Origin: CAVSVP01 sp963731125
Lineage (GTDB): Bacteria; Pseudomonadota; Gammaproteobacteria; Competibacterales; Competibacteraceae
NCBI GenBank assembly: GCA_963731125.1
Contig: CAVSVP010000032.1
Span: forward strand, 62,001-126,000
Direction of reading: 5' to 3'
DNA length: 64,000 nt
In this document: piece by piece, positions 43,693 through 53,529 of the stretch
How positions within the stretch are numbered: position 1 is the first letter of the stretch
How the letters are laid out: every line of letters begins with the position of its first letter
Notes under the pieces: generated by a model
What the model saw: only the letters and a program-made list of their open reading frames with translations
Database searches by the model: none
What the model was told of the DNA's origin: nothing
Position numbers and translations under genes: made by a program

Positions 43693-45681
43693 TTAGTCGC
43701 TCGGGTGCCCCCTGGACGAGATCGACCGCTTCAGCGCGTCGATCTGCTCCATGACCTGAGCCAGGTTGTAGGAGGGCGGCGCCTGCAGCGGCGGATAGGT
43801 CACGTAGCTCTCCAGAAACTTCAGCGCCAGTTGCTGGCCGATCGGCAGGATATTCCAGTCGTAGATGAATGCGGTGCTGGGCGAATCCAGGGAGCCGCCA
43901 AGGCTCAACGAGCTGTCCTGGTCCGGCCCGACCGCCTGCTCGAACGGGTCGCGCTTGATGTTGTCGACCAGCGTGAAGTTGAAGGTCTCGGAGGGGTCCA
44001 GCCACCCTTCGGCCAGCGGATTGGCCATGGTGTAGTAGAATTTCCAGTTCTTGTAGCGCACGGCGGAGAGCGTCGCGCCCTGGTAGTAGAAGAAATGGTC
44101 GCGGCCCGATTCCTTGGACTTTCCGGTGATGTAGTCGAGCTGGTTGAACCCGTCGAGCGTCGTCTTGACGAACCCGTGGTAACCGCCCTTCTCGATCTCG
44201 CCCTTCAGCTCCATACCCTTGGGTCCACCGGCCGCTTCGACCAGCGTCGGCATCCAGTCGAGCGCCGCAACCGGCTCGGTAAATACCGTTCCGGGTTTGA
44301 TGTGGCCGGGCCAGCGGATGACCGCAGGCGCGCGGTAGCCGCCTTCCCAGGCCATGCCCTTCTGGCCTTTGAACGGCGACACGCCGCCGTCGGGGAAGCT
44401 AATCTTCTCGGCGCCGTTGTCGGTGGTGAACACGACGATGGTGTTGTCGAGCTCGCCCATGTCCTCCAGCTTCTGGAGCACATAGCCGATATTGTCGTCC
44501 ATCTGCTTCATGCCGGCTTCGTTGATGCCCCAGTCCTTGCCCTGGCGCACGCCCAGCATGGCCTGGTACTTCGGTGGCAGCATGGTCGTCACATGCATGC
44601 GCACGTTGTTGTACCACAGGAAGAACGGCTTGCCGGTCGTCTTGGGATCGTTGCGGTCGAGCCAGTCGATCGCCTTGGCCGAGACCTCCTCCGGCAGGGT
44701 GCGCGAGCGATCCAGCGTCACGGGCCCTTCGTCTCGGCAGGTCTGATTCGCCAGGCTCCCGTCCGACGACGTGCAGAACAGCATCGGACGCGGCGGGGTC
44801 AGGCAGGTCGTGGTTTTTGGATCGACCGCGCCGGGCACGGGGGCCATACCGGGGATCGGCGTGTTCTTGCACGGCGGTGCGATGGCCTGGTCCGTGGGCG
44901 TCTTGTTGATGTCGGGGAAGCTGACCCCCTGCATCGCATCGAGGTGGTAGAGGTAGCCGTAGTATTCCTGGAAGCCGTGCGCGGTCGGCAGGGACTCGGT
45001 GTGGTCGCCCAGGTGGTTCTTGCCGAACTGGCCGGTGGTGTAGCCCAGATCGAGCAGGAGCTTGGCCAGAGTCGGCGTGCCCTGCCGCAGCCAGGCCGGG
45101 CTGCCGGGAAGCTGCGGCACGGTCAGGCCGACGCGCAACGGATACATGCCGGTGAAGAACGCCGCCCGCCCGGAGGTGCAGCTTTGCATGGCGGAGTAGT
45201 CCATAAAGATCGCGCCCTCTTTGCCGATACGGTCGATGTTGGGCGTCTCGCCGACCATCCAGCCACGATGGTAGATCTCGGGCTGCATCAGGCCGATATC
45301 GTCGCCCATGATGAACAGGATGTTGGGCTTCTTGCCGTTGCCGGCGCCGGCAGTTCCAGCAGCGCCGGCGGTTTCAGCGCCGGCGGTTTCAGCGGCGGCG
45401 ACGACGAGCTTCTGGCCCGCATCGATCCCGTCTAATGTCAGCTGGTTCAGCTTCTCCAACTCGCCGACGGTGGTGCCGAAGCGCTCGGCAATCTCTGAAA
45501 GATCATCGCCCGCCACCACGGTGTAGGTGTTGGTCGAAGCCTCGTACTGGCCCTCGGCATGCTGGCGCGGCCCGCTGTCCTCGGCGGCCAGCGCGCTGCC
45601 GACGGCAAGCCCCATCACGCCAATACAGATGACAAATGCTGCAGCGCCCACACGGGCTGCGAACTCCGGTTTATGTCTCAT
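43693..45681 (-). CDS. Exported LysM-sulfatase fusion
   Basis: 662 residues. Signal peptide (1-33), DSGPRQHAEG tag (35-44), LysM (about 52-95), an Ala/Gly/Thr linker made of repeated AETAGA units, then an alkaline-phosphatase-superfamily sulfatase: metal site PNILFIMGDDIG (119-130) and SCTSGR with Cys168 as the residue converted to formylglycine. The motif is C-x-S-x-R-like rather than the classic CxPxR. HLGDHTESLPTAHGF and TTDNGAEK fit arylsulfatases. Periplasmic, wall-bound by inference. No anaerobic maturase or FGE gene is in the window. Confidence 0.87.
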   Translation of the reverse strand: MRHKPEFAARVGAAAFVICIGVMGLAVGSALAAEDSGPRQHAEGQYEASTNTYTVVAGDDLSEIAERFGTTVGELEKLNQLTLDGIDAGQKLVVAAAETAGAETAGAAGTAGAGNGKKPNILFIMGDDIGLMQPEIYHRGWMVGETPNIDRIGKEGAIFMDYSAMQSCTSGRAAFFTGMYPLRVGLTVPQLPGSPAWLRQGTPTLAKLLLDLGYTTGQFGKNHLGDHTESLPTAHGFQEYYGYLYHLDAMQGVSFPDINKTPTDQAIAPPCKNTPIPGMAPVPGAVDPKTTTCLTPPRPMLFCTSSDGSLANQTCRDEGPVTLDRSRTLPEEVSAKAIDWLDRNDPKTTGKPFFLWYNNVRMHVTTMLPPKYQAMLGVRQGKDWGINEAGMKQMDDNIGYVLQKLEDMGELDNTIVVFTTDNGAEKISFPDGGVSPFKGQKGMAWEGGYRAPAVIRWPGHIKPGTVFTEPVAALDWMPTLVEAAGGPKGMELKGEIEKGGYHGFVKTTLDGFNQLDYITGKSKESGRDHFFYYQGATLSAVRYKNWKFYYTMANPLAEGWLDPSETFNFTLVDNIKRDPFEQAVGPDQDSSLSLGGSLDSPSTAFIYDWNILPIGQQLALKFLESYVTYPPLQAPPSYNLAQVMEQIDALKRSISSRGHPSD

Positions 45682-45742
45682 TGTCAGGCTTCCTCCACGA
45701 TTGTAAGATGCGTTGAATTGCTTCAGTGTGCCTGCACGCTCA

Positions 45743-45832
45743 GAGGCTGTTGGAAAATACCCTGGCGCGCAAGCTAATGCGTTGATTTAAAATGCTCCGA
45801 AATCGTTCGATCAGGGGTTTTCCAACAGCCTC
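45743..45832 (+). mobile_element. 90-bp MITE, copy 1
   Basis: Terminal inverted repeats GAGGCTGTTGGAAAA / TTTTCCAACAGCCTC; target duplication TCA at 45740-45742 and 45833-45835. Identical in sequence to copy 3. The TNA target with GAG ends matches what I recall for the IS1031 subgroup of IS5. Confidence 0.9.
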
Positions 45833-45835
45833 TCA

Positions 45836-46062
45836 GGCTAAATTTCTACTATACTCGTGAGTTGTAAATTTTCGGTGCAAAAATGATCAAAACGAGTTAA
45901 GAACTGACGGGCGATAACCATTATTATCAGCAAGCCCTTCAGATTCGCTGAACGTACCTAAAATCCCCCGAGTAGAATCGCTGATGGGATTCAGGCGATC
46001 TTTTCAGGAGATTTTATGCACACCTATCTATACCATCCTTTAGGGCATGGTTCAATACGGCT
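45836..46062 (+). other. Short interrupted reading frame left of the IS nest
   Basis: An AGGAG-preceded ATG at about 46017 opens MHTYLYHPLGHGSIRLSLL, which is cut by the insertion at 46072/46073. Upstream sequence looks like a promoter/leader. No family recognised. Confidence 0.3.
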
Positions 46063-46171
46063 GTCGTTACTGCTTAACACCAGCCCTTTAAAGGTGTTTC
46101 TAAGTGGTTTATTTTTAATGGGTAGTTTCTTTTAATGATCCTGTCAAGCTAGCTGTGGGAGAATTCAGCCG

Positions 46172-47629
46172 ATGCTCAGCGACCTATTCCATCGTTTTAT
46201 CAAAGCCAGCCCGGTGACGGTGATGATCCGCGGGCTACTGGAACGGTTGTTGAACCCAGAGCAACTGGATGCGTGGTTTGCCCGCACGGCGGAGAAGCAA
46301 TATACGCGGGAGCTGTTATTTTCCACGGTCGTGGATTTACTGCTGCAGGTGGTGTGCGGGGTGCGCAACTCGGTGCATGTGGCGTATCAAGCGGCTGAAC
46401 CGGCGTTGGCGGTATCGGTGCAGTCGGTGTATAACAAGCTCAATGGGCTGGAGCCGGGGATTTCGGCGGCGCTGGTGGGGTATGCGGGGCGGGAGGCGAA
46501 GGAGTTGATCGAGGAACTGGGCGCGGAGCGCGCGGGGTTATTACCGGGTTATCGGGTTAAGATACTGGATGGGAATTGTTTGGCGGCGAGTGAGCATCGG
46601 CTGAAAGAGTTACGGCAGTTGAACGGTGGGGCGTTACCGGGCAAGGCGCTGGTGGTGTACGATCCGGCGTTGGGGGTGGTTGGGGAGGTGTTTCCCTGTG
46701 AAGACGGCCATGCGCAGGAGCGGTCCCTGTTGGCGAGGGTGTTGCAGAGTGTGGGCGCGGGCGAGGTCTGGATAGCGGATCGCAATTTCTGTGTGCGCGG
46801 GTTTTTATTGGGCATTGCGGCACGGCAGGCGTTTTTTGTGGTGCGAGAACACGAGCAACTGCCCTACCAGCCGTTAGAGGCTGTTGGAAAATACCCTGGC
46901 GCGCAAGCTAATGCATTGATTTAAAATGATCCGAAATCGTTCGATCTGGAGTTTTCCAACAGCCTCTTAGGGGCGCTGCGGGAGGTGGGTTAGACCGAAA
47001 CGGGCACGGTGGCGGAACAAGCCATTGAGGTGCTCGACGACGCCGGAAAAGCGCACACCTGGCGGCGGATTCAGGTGAAGTTAAGGCAACCGACGCGCGA
47101 TGGCGACGACACGATCGCCATCCTCACGAATTTACCCGTCACGGTCGATGCCTGCACGATCGCTGAGCTGTACCGCAAGCGTTGGCGGATAGAGACCGCC
47201 TTCCAAGAGGTGGAGAAGTATTTTGAATCGGAAATCAACACCTTCGGTTATCCTCGCGCGGCATTGTTTGGCTTTTGCCTGGCGCTGGTCGCCTATAACG
47301 TTCTGGCGGTTGTGCAGGCAGCCTTACGCCACGTGCATAACCAGGAAATGGTCGATAACGAGATCTCGGGGTACTATCTGGCCGAGGAAATCGGCGCCAC
47401 CTATCGCGGCATGATGATCGCCATCCCGCCACCCGAGTGGCAGTGCTTTCAGGATCTCTCCCGATCGCAGCTGGCTGAGCTGTTAGTCGAGCTGGCACAA
47501 CACATTCGGCTATCCGCCTTTCGTAAGCATCGTCGGGGTCCTAAAAAACCACGCGCAAAACCCAAGTATGATCCGAAGCGCCCGCACGTCGCCACGGCTA
47601 AGTTGATTGCCGCACGCCGTGGTCGATGA
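46172..47629 (+). pseudogene. IS4-family transposase of IS-A, disrupted
   Basis: DDE transposase. The first part (46172-46873) has KILDGNCL and WIADRNFC with the first two Asp residues. The second (from 46995) has YRKRWRIETAFQEVEK, the IS4 Y-(2)-R-(3)-E region. MITE copy 2 splits it after LPYQPL, and an additional in-frame TAG lies at about 46992 (GALREVG*TETG). So it is dead even without the MITE. Confidence 0.88.
46877..46966 (+). mobile_element. 90-bp MITE, copy 2 (inside the IS-A transposase)
   Basis: Same termini as copy 1; target duplication TTA at 46874-46876 and 46967-46969. The interior differs from copies 1 and 3 at a few positions (GCATTGATT, GATCCG, CTGGAG). Confidence 0.92.
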
Positions 47630-47715
47630 GGAGCACCTTTAAAGGGCTGCTGCTTAACACCTATCAGTTTTGAGATAAACTACTGCCACCAAGCAACTAT
47701 CATTAGGAGGGGCTG

Positions 47716-48830
47716 ATGGGGAGTGTCAAAAGACTGGCGGAGGAAGTGGAACGCGGGCTAAAAGAAGCCTTACCGAGGTTGCGTAAGACGGTGGTAAAGA
47801 AGCTATCGCTGGCGGTAGGGGCGATGCTCGAGGTGCGCACGCCGAATACGGCGGAATTGGCGAACGTGTTGCCGCTGGAGACAGAACGCCAGGACATGCG
47901 CGAGCAATGGTTACGGCGGCTGTTAAAGAATCCACGGCTGGCAAGCGCGGCGATTCTGGAGCCGTTTGCCCGAGCGGTACTGGCGGAGGCGGCTGCTCAC
48001 GGTCAGACGGTGCTGCTGAGTTTGGACCAAACCGACTTAGGCGATCGGTTTGCGGTATTGCTGCTCAGCGTGCGGGTGGGGGATCGCTCGCTGCCGTTGA
48101 CCTGGTGGGTGGAAGCGGGGGCGGCGAACATTGGTTTTGCGGCGCAGCAGGTGTTACTGGAGCGCGTACGCGAGTGGCTACCGGCTGGGGCAGCGGTAAT
48201 GTTGTTGGCCGACCGTTTTTATCCATCGGCGGCGTTGTTTGACTGGCTACACCGCCACGGTTGGCACTACCGACTGCGCTTGAAGGGCAATCTGAGCGTG
48301 GATATCGGCGTCAGTGACGTCCAGACGACGGGGGATCTGGCCGCTGGGGTGACCGAGCGCTATGTGCCCCACGTCCACCTGTTTGAACAGGGGGTGCCGA
48401 CCCACGTCGGCGTATTGCACGAAGCCGGTCATCCCGAACCGTGGATCATTGCCATGGATTGCACGCCCTGCCGGGCGGCCGTACTGGATTATGGGGCACG
48501 CTGGGCGATTGAACCGACCTTTTCCGATTTCAAGCGTCGCGGTTTTGCGCTGGAAGAGACCCAACTACAGGATCCCGATCGCCTCGATCGGCTGCTCCTC
48601 ATCATGACACTGGCCATGTACTGGTGTGTGACGGCAGGGCGCCACGACGCCTTGTCTCATCCCACGGTCCTCGAAAAAAAGCCCAAGCCGAGAGCGATCC
48701 AGATCATTGGCGCATCAAAAAAGTCAGCCGTAGCCTGCTTTCCTGGTTTCAACGGGGCCTCCGTTTATTACTCAGGCGGTTACAAACCATGCAGCCTTTG
48801 CCCCCCTTCTCTATGGTGATGAGAAACTGA
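47716..48830 (+). pseudogene. Transposase of IS-B, with a -1 shift at an A7G run
   Basis: AGGAGG ribosome-binding site before ATG 47716. DDE residues: LLSLDQTDL, MLLADRFYP and the perfect YREK set YGARWAIEPTFSDFK. After LSHPTVLEKK the zero frame runs into an unlike tail. In the -1 frame the protein continues ESDPDHWRIKKVSRSLLSWF...MVMRN* to 48830, which looks like the true end. The switch lies at A-AAA-AAG (48674-48681), either a one-base indel or a programmed slip. Called pseudogene with that reservation. Confidence 0.7.
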
Positions 48831-48844
48831 TAGGTGGTAAGGTC

Positions 48845-49161
48845 GTTACTGCGTAACGCTTGTTGTTCCGAAATACGCATCCCATTCAGTAGAGTCAAGT
48901 TTTGATATTGCCGACACGTCGGTGTCCACTGTAATGGCTAACAGTTCGATCATCTCTCGTTTTGTTATCCCACGGCGTTCCGACAGCCGTTCCAACGCGC
49001 TGTAAGCCTGGGCACTGATCCACGTATTCAACCGCCGGTCACCGCCACCCTGCCGGCGACGTGCGCGGTAATCGCGTTGCCGCTCTGCCACTGTCTTTGC
49101 CATTCCCTCATCTCCAATATCGCCCAAAGAAGCAACATCTTACGCTAGTTACTGCGTAACG
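48845..49161. repeat. Direct repeats GTTACTGCGTAACG flanking the RHH gene
   Basis: Copies at 48845-48858 and 49148-49161, 303 bases apart. Each contains the 5-3-5 palindrome GTTAC-TGC-GTAAC. They could be operators of the RHH protein or recombination ends of a small cassette. Confidence 0.5.
48846..49103 (-). CDS. Small DNA-binding-like protein (ribbon-helix-helix type)
   Basis: Start chosen at MAKTVAERQRDYRARRRQGG (GGAG eight bases upstream), about 85 residues. A basic N terminus is followed by RRLNTWISAQAYSALERLSE and RRGITKREMIELLAIT, the strand-helix-helix pattern of RHH repressors and antitoxins on plasmids and phages. The stop codon lies in the IS-B target duplication. No toxin partner is visible. 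Confidence 0.6.
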   Translation of the reverse strand: MAKTVAERQRDYRARRRQGGGDRRLNTWISAQAYSALERLSERRGITKREMIELLAITVDTDVSAISKLDSTEWDAYFGTTSVTQ

Positions 49162-49256
49162 GCGCATAGATTGAACCACGCCTCCTTTAGACAGTTTTTG
49201 TAGCCTTTTTTCGGTGGTGACGCTCCATCAAGAGTCGGAAACACAAAGTAAGCCGT

Positions 49257-50726
49257 GGGCGCATCTAAAGCTTGGGGGAGGGGTGCAGAGTCGGAAGCGC
49301 CGGATCCAGCCGCTGATTGATCCACGCCAGGCGAAGATGCAAGAGATGATCGAAGCCGGGTGCACTCCAACGCATACCCACGCCCTTGAACCGCTGCTGA
49401 ATAAGCCATTTGCAGGCGCTTTCCACGAGCCCGCTGCCGATCGGCCAGCCGTAAGCCTTGAACTGTGGGTAATCGAGATGCGCCTGATGGGCGTTGAGAT
49501 AGTGCTGGAGATTGGCGAGGGTCCGACGTGCCGTTTTGGGCAGCGATGGCGAGGCGAGCAGCGCTTGCAGCTCTGCCGAGACTTGCGATTGGCGCCCGTG
49601 GCGTAGGTGGTGACGCCAGCGCCTAAAGGTTGCTTGACAGCGCTGGGTGCAGCCATCAAAGGCGGCTTTGGCGCCTTTATAGAGATACTGGGCAGCATGG
49701 TAAAAATCCAAAATGCCAACCACCCCGAGGCGCTGAAAGCAGCGCATAAACAGGTTCCAAAAGCCCCGCCCCCCGTCACTGAGCCAAATCACTTGGGCAA
49801 TACTGCACACCGGCTGGCGAAGCGCTTCGAGCCACAACCGCGCCGGTAGCGCCTCCAGCCCACCGTGGACGGCCACCAAGCGGCGCGGCGCCAACCGCGT
49901 CACGGTACGCCCCCGCCGGTTCACCCACTGTCCCAGCCGGGCTACGATGGCTACCTTCACCTCTCCCCAGCGGGTCTTGCCCGTGGGGCTACCGCCGTGA
50001 GGGCGAAAGGGAACCAGGACGCCATCGGCACCGATGACCAGCGGCTGGCCTCTTAGCGCCGGCGGGGCGCTTTCCTGCCCCCGACAGTCGCCGGTTTCCA
50101 GGGCCTGGAGGTCCGCCTCCACTGCCTGGACCAGCCGCTGCCCCAGCCGCTGAACCCAGTTCCACACCGTCCCAGGGGCGACGGCCATTCCCGTCAGTTG
50201 CTGCAATAGGCGAACCGCCGTCTCGTCGGGGACAAACACTGCTAACCGACACCCCCGCGCCACCATCTCTTCCCCGTAGCGTTGCTGGGGACGAAGGCCC
50301 AGGGCGTCGTCCAACAACGCCACCTGAGAACCCCGACATCCCTGCGGGCAGCGTCCTACCCGACGCCGCCAACCAATTTCGCCAAATACGGTCCGTAACC
50401 GCCGTGAGCGCCACCCTTTGCTCTGCAGCCGATGCCCACAGCGTGGGCAGTTCGGCCACGCCACCGGCCGTTGGGCGCGCGCCGTCAGTTGCTCTTCCAG
50501 TAACAACACCGCTACCCGGCAAACCACACCCCAGACCGCTTGCATCAGCTCCAGCCAGCTCGACGCGTGGTGCACCTCTCGCACCGGGGCTGGTAAACCC
50601 TCATCATGTTCTTTTAGGATGGTACTTAGGCATGACATGGACGCTTCTCCTCTTGAACTCGTCATTCCATAGGGTAGCATCTGATGTCATGCCGCTTAAC
50701 CCCCTCCCCCACGGTTTAGATGCGCC
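49257..50726 (-). mobile_element. ISKra4-family insertion sequence, apparently complete
   Basis: Ends GGGCGCATCTAAA in inverted orientation with further partial match (TGGGGGAGGGG), 9-base direct repeat GTAAGCCGT (49248-49256, 50727-50735), length 1470 bases, one transposase gene spanning it. It inserted into the transposase gene listed at 49200-51818. Confidence 0.9.
49265..50638 (-). CDS. ISKra4-family transposase
   Basis: The start is set at ATG 50638 (MSCLSTIL) with AGGAG eight bases upstream; about 457 residues. N-terminal zinc ribbon CPRCGHRLQSKGWRSR; DDE core with VIGADGVLVPF (first Asp), WLSDGGRGFWN and GILDFYHAAQYLYKG; conserved end region YGWPIGSGLVESACKWLI (catalytic Glu). No frameshift seen, so it may be active and could mobilise itself. 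Confidence 0.88.
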   Translation of the reverse strand: MSCLSTILKEHDEGLPAPVREVHHASSWLELMQAVWGVVCRVAVLLLEEQLTARAQRPVAWPNCPRCGHRLQSKGWRSRRLRTVFGEIGWRRRVGRCPQGCRGSQVALLDDALGLRPQQRYGEEMVARGCRLAVFVPDETAVRLLQQLTGMAVAPGTVWNWVQRLGQRLVQAVEADLQALETGDCRGQESAPPALRGQPLVIGADGVLVPFRPHGGSPTGKTRWGEVKVAIVARLGQWVNRRGRTVTRLAPRRLVAVHGGLEALPARLWLEALRQPVCSIAQVIWLSDGGRGFWNLFMRCFQRLGVVGILDFYHAAQYLYKGAKAAFDGCTQRCQATFRRWRHHLRHGRQSQVSAELQALLASPSLPKTARRTLANLQHYLNAHQAHLDYPQFKAYGWPIGSGLVESACKWLIQQRFKGVGMRWSAPGFDHLLHLRLAWINQRLDPALPTLHPSPKL

Positions 50727-51818
50727 CGTAAGCCGTGCTATTTCCGGGGCCAGTGTTGGGGGGCGCTGGGGGTCGTGGTAGGGTCGTTGGCTGCGCCTTT
50801 CTGTCTGCCCTTGGGGTTACGCATCCATCAGGGGTGGCAACATCTCGGTCAGGTGGACGAACCGAGCACGCGTACGGAAACACTCGCCAATCGCCTCGTA
50901 CGGATGGCGTTGGCATTTGCTCTCGATCAAGACCGACCCAGCATCCTGGTGCTGGATGCGTTTTTCTCGGTCGCCTCGGTATTTCGCATCGCCTATTCCG
51001 TGTGGTCGGTCAGACTCAGAGCGCCTTGGCTGACGCGCATCATCCGCGCCAAAAAAAACGATGTCGCCTATTTTGAACCCGCGCCGCCAGCACCCGGTCA
51101 GCTCGGTCGGCCGCCTTCCTATGGCAACAAAGTGAAAGTGATGGAGTGCTTCGACTATCCGTATCTCTTTTCAACCGTCTCGTGTCGGGTGCATGGTCGC
51201 GTCGAAACGGTGTCGATACTCGCCCTCAATCTGCTCTGGAAACCGACCGGTGGCTTGATCCGCTTCGTCTTCGCCGTCACCCGTCGCGGCCCGATCGTGT
51301 TAATGTGTAGCGACTTACGCCAAGATCCCGTCGCCGCGCTGGAACTCTACTGCGTCAGAACCTGGATTGAGGTCATGTTTCAGCACCTCAAACACCTCAT
51401 TGGTGCCTTTCAGTTTCGGTTCTGGTCGAAAAAAATGCCCCGCCACTCGCGTAGGCCAACCACCAATCGTACCTTAACCGCGCCTCCCGTTCAGAATCTC
51501 GGCACCGTGCAACACGGTTGGGAAGCTTACGAACGCTTTGTCATGCTCGGCGCCATCGCCCTGGGCTTGCTCCAACTCATCGCGCTGAAATTTAGCTCCA
51601 CCCTTTGGCAACAGCACGTCGGCTTTTTGCGAACCCGCTCGCGCACCCTCCCGTCCGAGCGCACGGTCAAACAGGTCATGGCACCGCTCATCGTGCGAGA
51701 TTTTCTCAATCCCACTGCCGGTGGGATAATTCGCGAAATTCGAACCCGCTTCTCTAGAGAACCTTCGGTGCAACCGGACTCTCGTGCTTCTCCCGAGGCG
51801 CAATCTCTAGCCGCCTAA

Positions 51819-52227
51819 CGCTTCGACTACATGCCGTCAATGACCTATACTGGTCATCAGTAGGGCGTTGCCTGCCTGTAAAATAACCAGCAAATTTACG
51901 ACTGACGAGTCCTATAAGCTAACCCCTTAATGCTCCATCTCTGGCGGGGTCTCACCATCGAGTCGCTGAGAGGCTGTTGGAAAATACCCTGGCGCGCAAG
52001 CTAATGCGTTGATTTAAAATGCTCCGAAATCGTTCGATCAGGGGTTTTCCAACAGCCTCTGAGGGCAGACCACTTTACCGCCATTGTGTGCATTAGAAGC
52101 CGACACGTGCCGAGAATCCTATCCGTTCGAATACTTGGGCTACCTACGTACTCGGCAGGGGTGTCGATAATGATTATGCGTTCGCTCTACCACAGCAGAG
52201 CCCGTCCAACGAAGCGGATTCAGTGAA
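51819..52227. other. Intergenic stretch with MITE copy 3
   Basis: About 400 bases with no gene. Apart from the 90-base MITE (51970-52059) nothing is recognised. Confidence 0.5.
51970..52059 (+). mobile_element. 90-bp MITE, copy 3
   Basis: Identical to copy 1 over the full 90 bases; target duplication TGA at 51967-51969 and 52060-52062. Identity implies recent transposition. Confidence 0.92.
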
Positions 52228-53529
52228 CTAATCATTTAAGCGCGCACGGAACTGACGCAGGGCCCACAGTGCATCCTCCACCAGGCGTTCCTGCTGGCGG
52301 TAATAAAGCTCTGTCCCCAGCGGCACGATGACCGAGACCGAAAGTTTATGTATCCATGGGCGCAGCAATTGGATGTCCCGGATCAACTCATCCAGCATCT
52401 CTTTCTGGCGCAGGCTGAACTCGCCTGGCTCCGGTTGGAGTTGCATGATTTCCTCGATGGTGAAGTGGTGACCAAACAAATCGAGCAGCCGTTCTTTCAA
52501 TTTCAGCCGCTTGGCGTCGATACGCCAGAGCCGGAACCGGTGCCAGAGCACCGTGGCATTGAACAGCAGGCTGATCACCACCACGTAGTGCAGGATATTG
52601 GGAGTTGGCATAAGATCCATCAGCCGTGGCGCGTATTCGTCCATGAGGCTGGGTCCACCGTTTTTCAGAAACGGGTTGAGTTCCGTCACTTCTTGCAAGC
52701 CGGTAGTGTTGGGGGTGTTGCGGTTGACCTCAATAAAGCCCTTGAACACTCTATCCAGCAGCACCAGCATCGCCACCGCCTCTGAGCGCGATGTTTCGCC
52801 GTTGCTCAGCATGAGCAGATCGATTCGGAAAACTTTTTTGTCGGTCTGCGGCAGCCGTCGCAATTGTTCAAAGTGACCGGCGTAGAGCGTGTGGACGTTT
52901 AGCGCAGGAAGGCGGGCAGACAGGGCCTCGGCGTTGTCAAAACTGGCGATCTGCAATCCCTCTCGCACTGCCTTCTCGATCAACGGCGCATCGGCGTCCG
53001 TGAGAAACAAACCCAAATCCAGGTTTCCCTGCTCGAGTTGCTCGATCTGTTCGCCGAAGGGGTGCTCGCTGAGGGTGAGCTCGAGTTCCTGGAGTAACTT
53101 TGAGCCGAGTATTTTCCTGGCCAATAGAGCGGTAGCGCTATCGTGAGGGCCGATACCGATGCGAAAGCCGGCGATATCGGAGGGGTAACGAACGGTATCC
53201 GCCTGCGGTCCCAGCATGAATAGCGTTCTCGATCGGGGCAGTCGGGCTATCAGCTCCAGCTGCTCAGGGTTTGGATAGCTCAAACCAGCCGGCGCCAACG
53301 CAAATAGGGCATCCCCCCTATTGTCCTCTTCGGCCAGCCGCTCGAGATTGGCCGCGGTACCCGCGGTAGCAATATTGAGAACCGTACCTTGATGCCGCTT
53401 CGCTGCGCGGGCCAATCCCTCCACCAGCGCGTAGTCTTGGCCGTTTTCAGGACCGGATAGCACGGTCACTCGCATATGGGACAGATCGGGTGTCAGATCG
53501 ATGGCGGCAATAATCAACCCGACCAGCAC
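52228..53529 (-). CDS. TAXI-family TRAP-type solute receptor, membrane-anchored
   Basis: At least 433 residues. No ATG fits. The frame is open up to about 53645 and the conservative start is GTG 53529, but the upstream codons (RFSETPSTYRIGVIIGLLVL) extend a plausible N-terminal membrane anchor, so translation may begin further up at a non-ATG codon. The TAXI domain (VTVLSGPENGQDYALVEGLA, FRIGIGPHDSATALLARKIL) is followed by a transmembrane helix (ILHYVVVISLLFNATVLWHRF, about 320) and a cytoplasmic helical tail. No TRAP permease gene is near, so it is probably an orphan sensor or receptor. Confidence 0.75.
   Translation of the reverse strand: MLVGLIIAAIDLTPDLSHMRVTVLSGPENGQDYALVEGLARAAKRHQGTVLNIATAGTAANLERLAEEDNRGDALFALAPAGLSYPNPEQLELIARLPRSRTLFMLGPQADTVRYPSDIAGFRIGIGPHDSATALLARKILGSKLLQELELTLSEHPFGEQIEQLEQGNLDLGLFLTDADAPLIEKAVREGLQIASFDNAEALSARLPALNVHTLYAGHFEQLRRLPQTDKKVFRIDLLMLSNGETSRSEAVAMLVLLDRVFKGFIEVNRNTPNTTGLQEVTELNPFLKNGGPSLMDEYAPRLMDLMPTPNILHYVVVISLLFNATVLWHRFRLWRIDAKRLKLKERLLDLFGHHFTIEEIMQLQPEPGEFSLRQKEMLDELIRDIQLLRPWIHKLSVSVIVPLGTELYYRQQERLVEDALWALRQFRARLND

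Larger units (their letters stand above)
46081..47649 (+). mobile_element. IS-A: IS4-family insertion sequence, itself carrying a MITE
   Basis: Perfect 16-base terminal inverted repeats CAGCCCTTTAAAGGTG at both ends. The 11-base direct repeat CTGCTTAACAC flanks it (46070-46080, 47650-47660), as is usual for IS4. Length is 1569 bases including the 93 bases added by MITE copy 2. Confidence 0.9.
46073..48841 (+). mobile_element. IS-B: IS4-superfamily insertion sequence, interrupted by IS-A
   Basis: Outer ends: CTTAACACCTATCAGTTTT on the left and, inverted on the right, CTTACCACCTATCAGTTT. The 10-base direct repeat GTCGTTACTG flanks it (46063-46072, 48842-48851). Without the IS-A insertion and its target copy the element is about 1.19 kb. 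IS-A entered 8 bases inside its left end. Confidence 0.85.
49200..51818 (+). pseudogene. IS4-superfamily transposase gene, split by ISKra4-type element and frameshifted
   Basis: The 5' remnant before 49257 reads VVTLHQESETQSKP, and after the inserted element the reading resumes as CYFRGQCW..., the GxxHQESExxSKPxxxxGxxxG region of this DDE family. A one-base surplus in a run of seven Gs (50757-50763) shifts the frame. The rest (50775-51818) holds VLDAFFS and the YREK set YCVRTWIEVMFQHLK. The N terminus with the first Asp is gone, so the gene is inactive. Confidence 0.8.

Noticed and set aside
43705..45435. 576-codon open frame antisense to the LysM-sulfatase gene
   Set aside because: No domains and shadow codon pattern; the minus-strand sulfatase is clearly the real gene.
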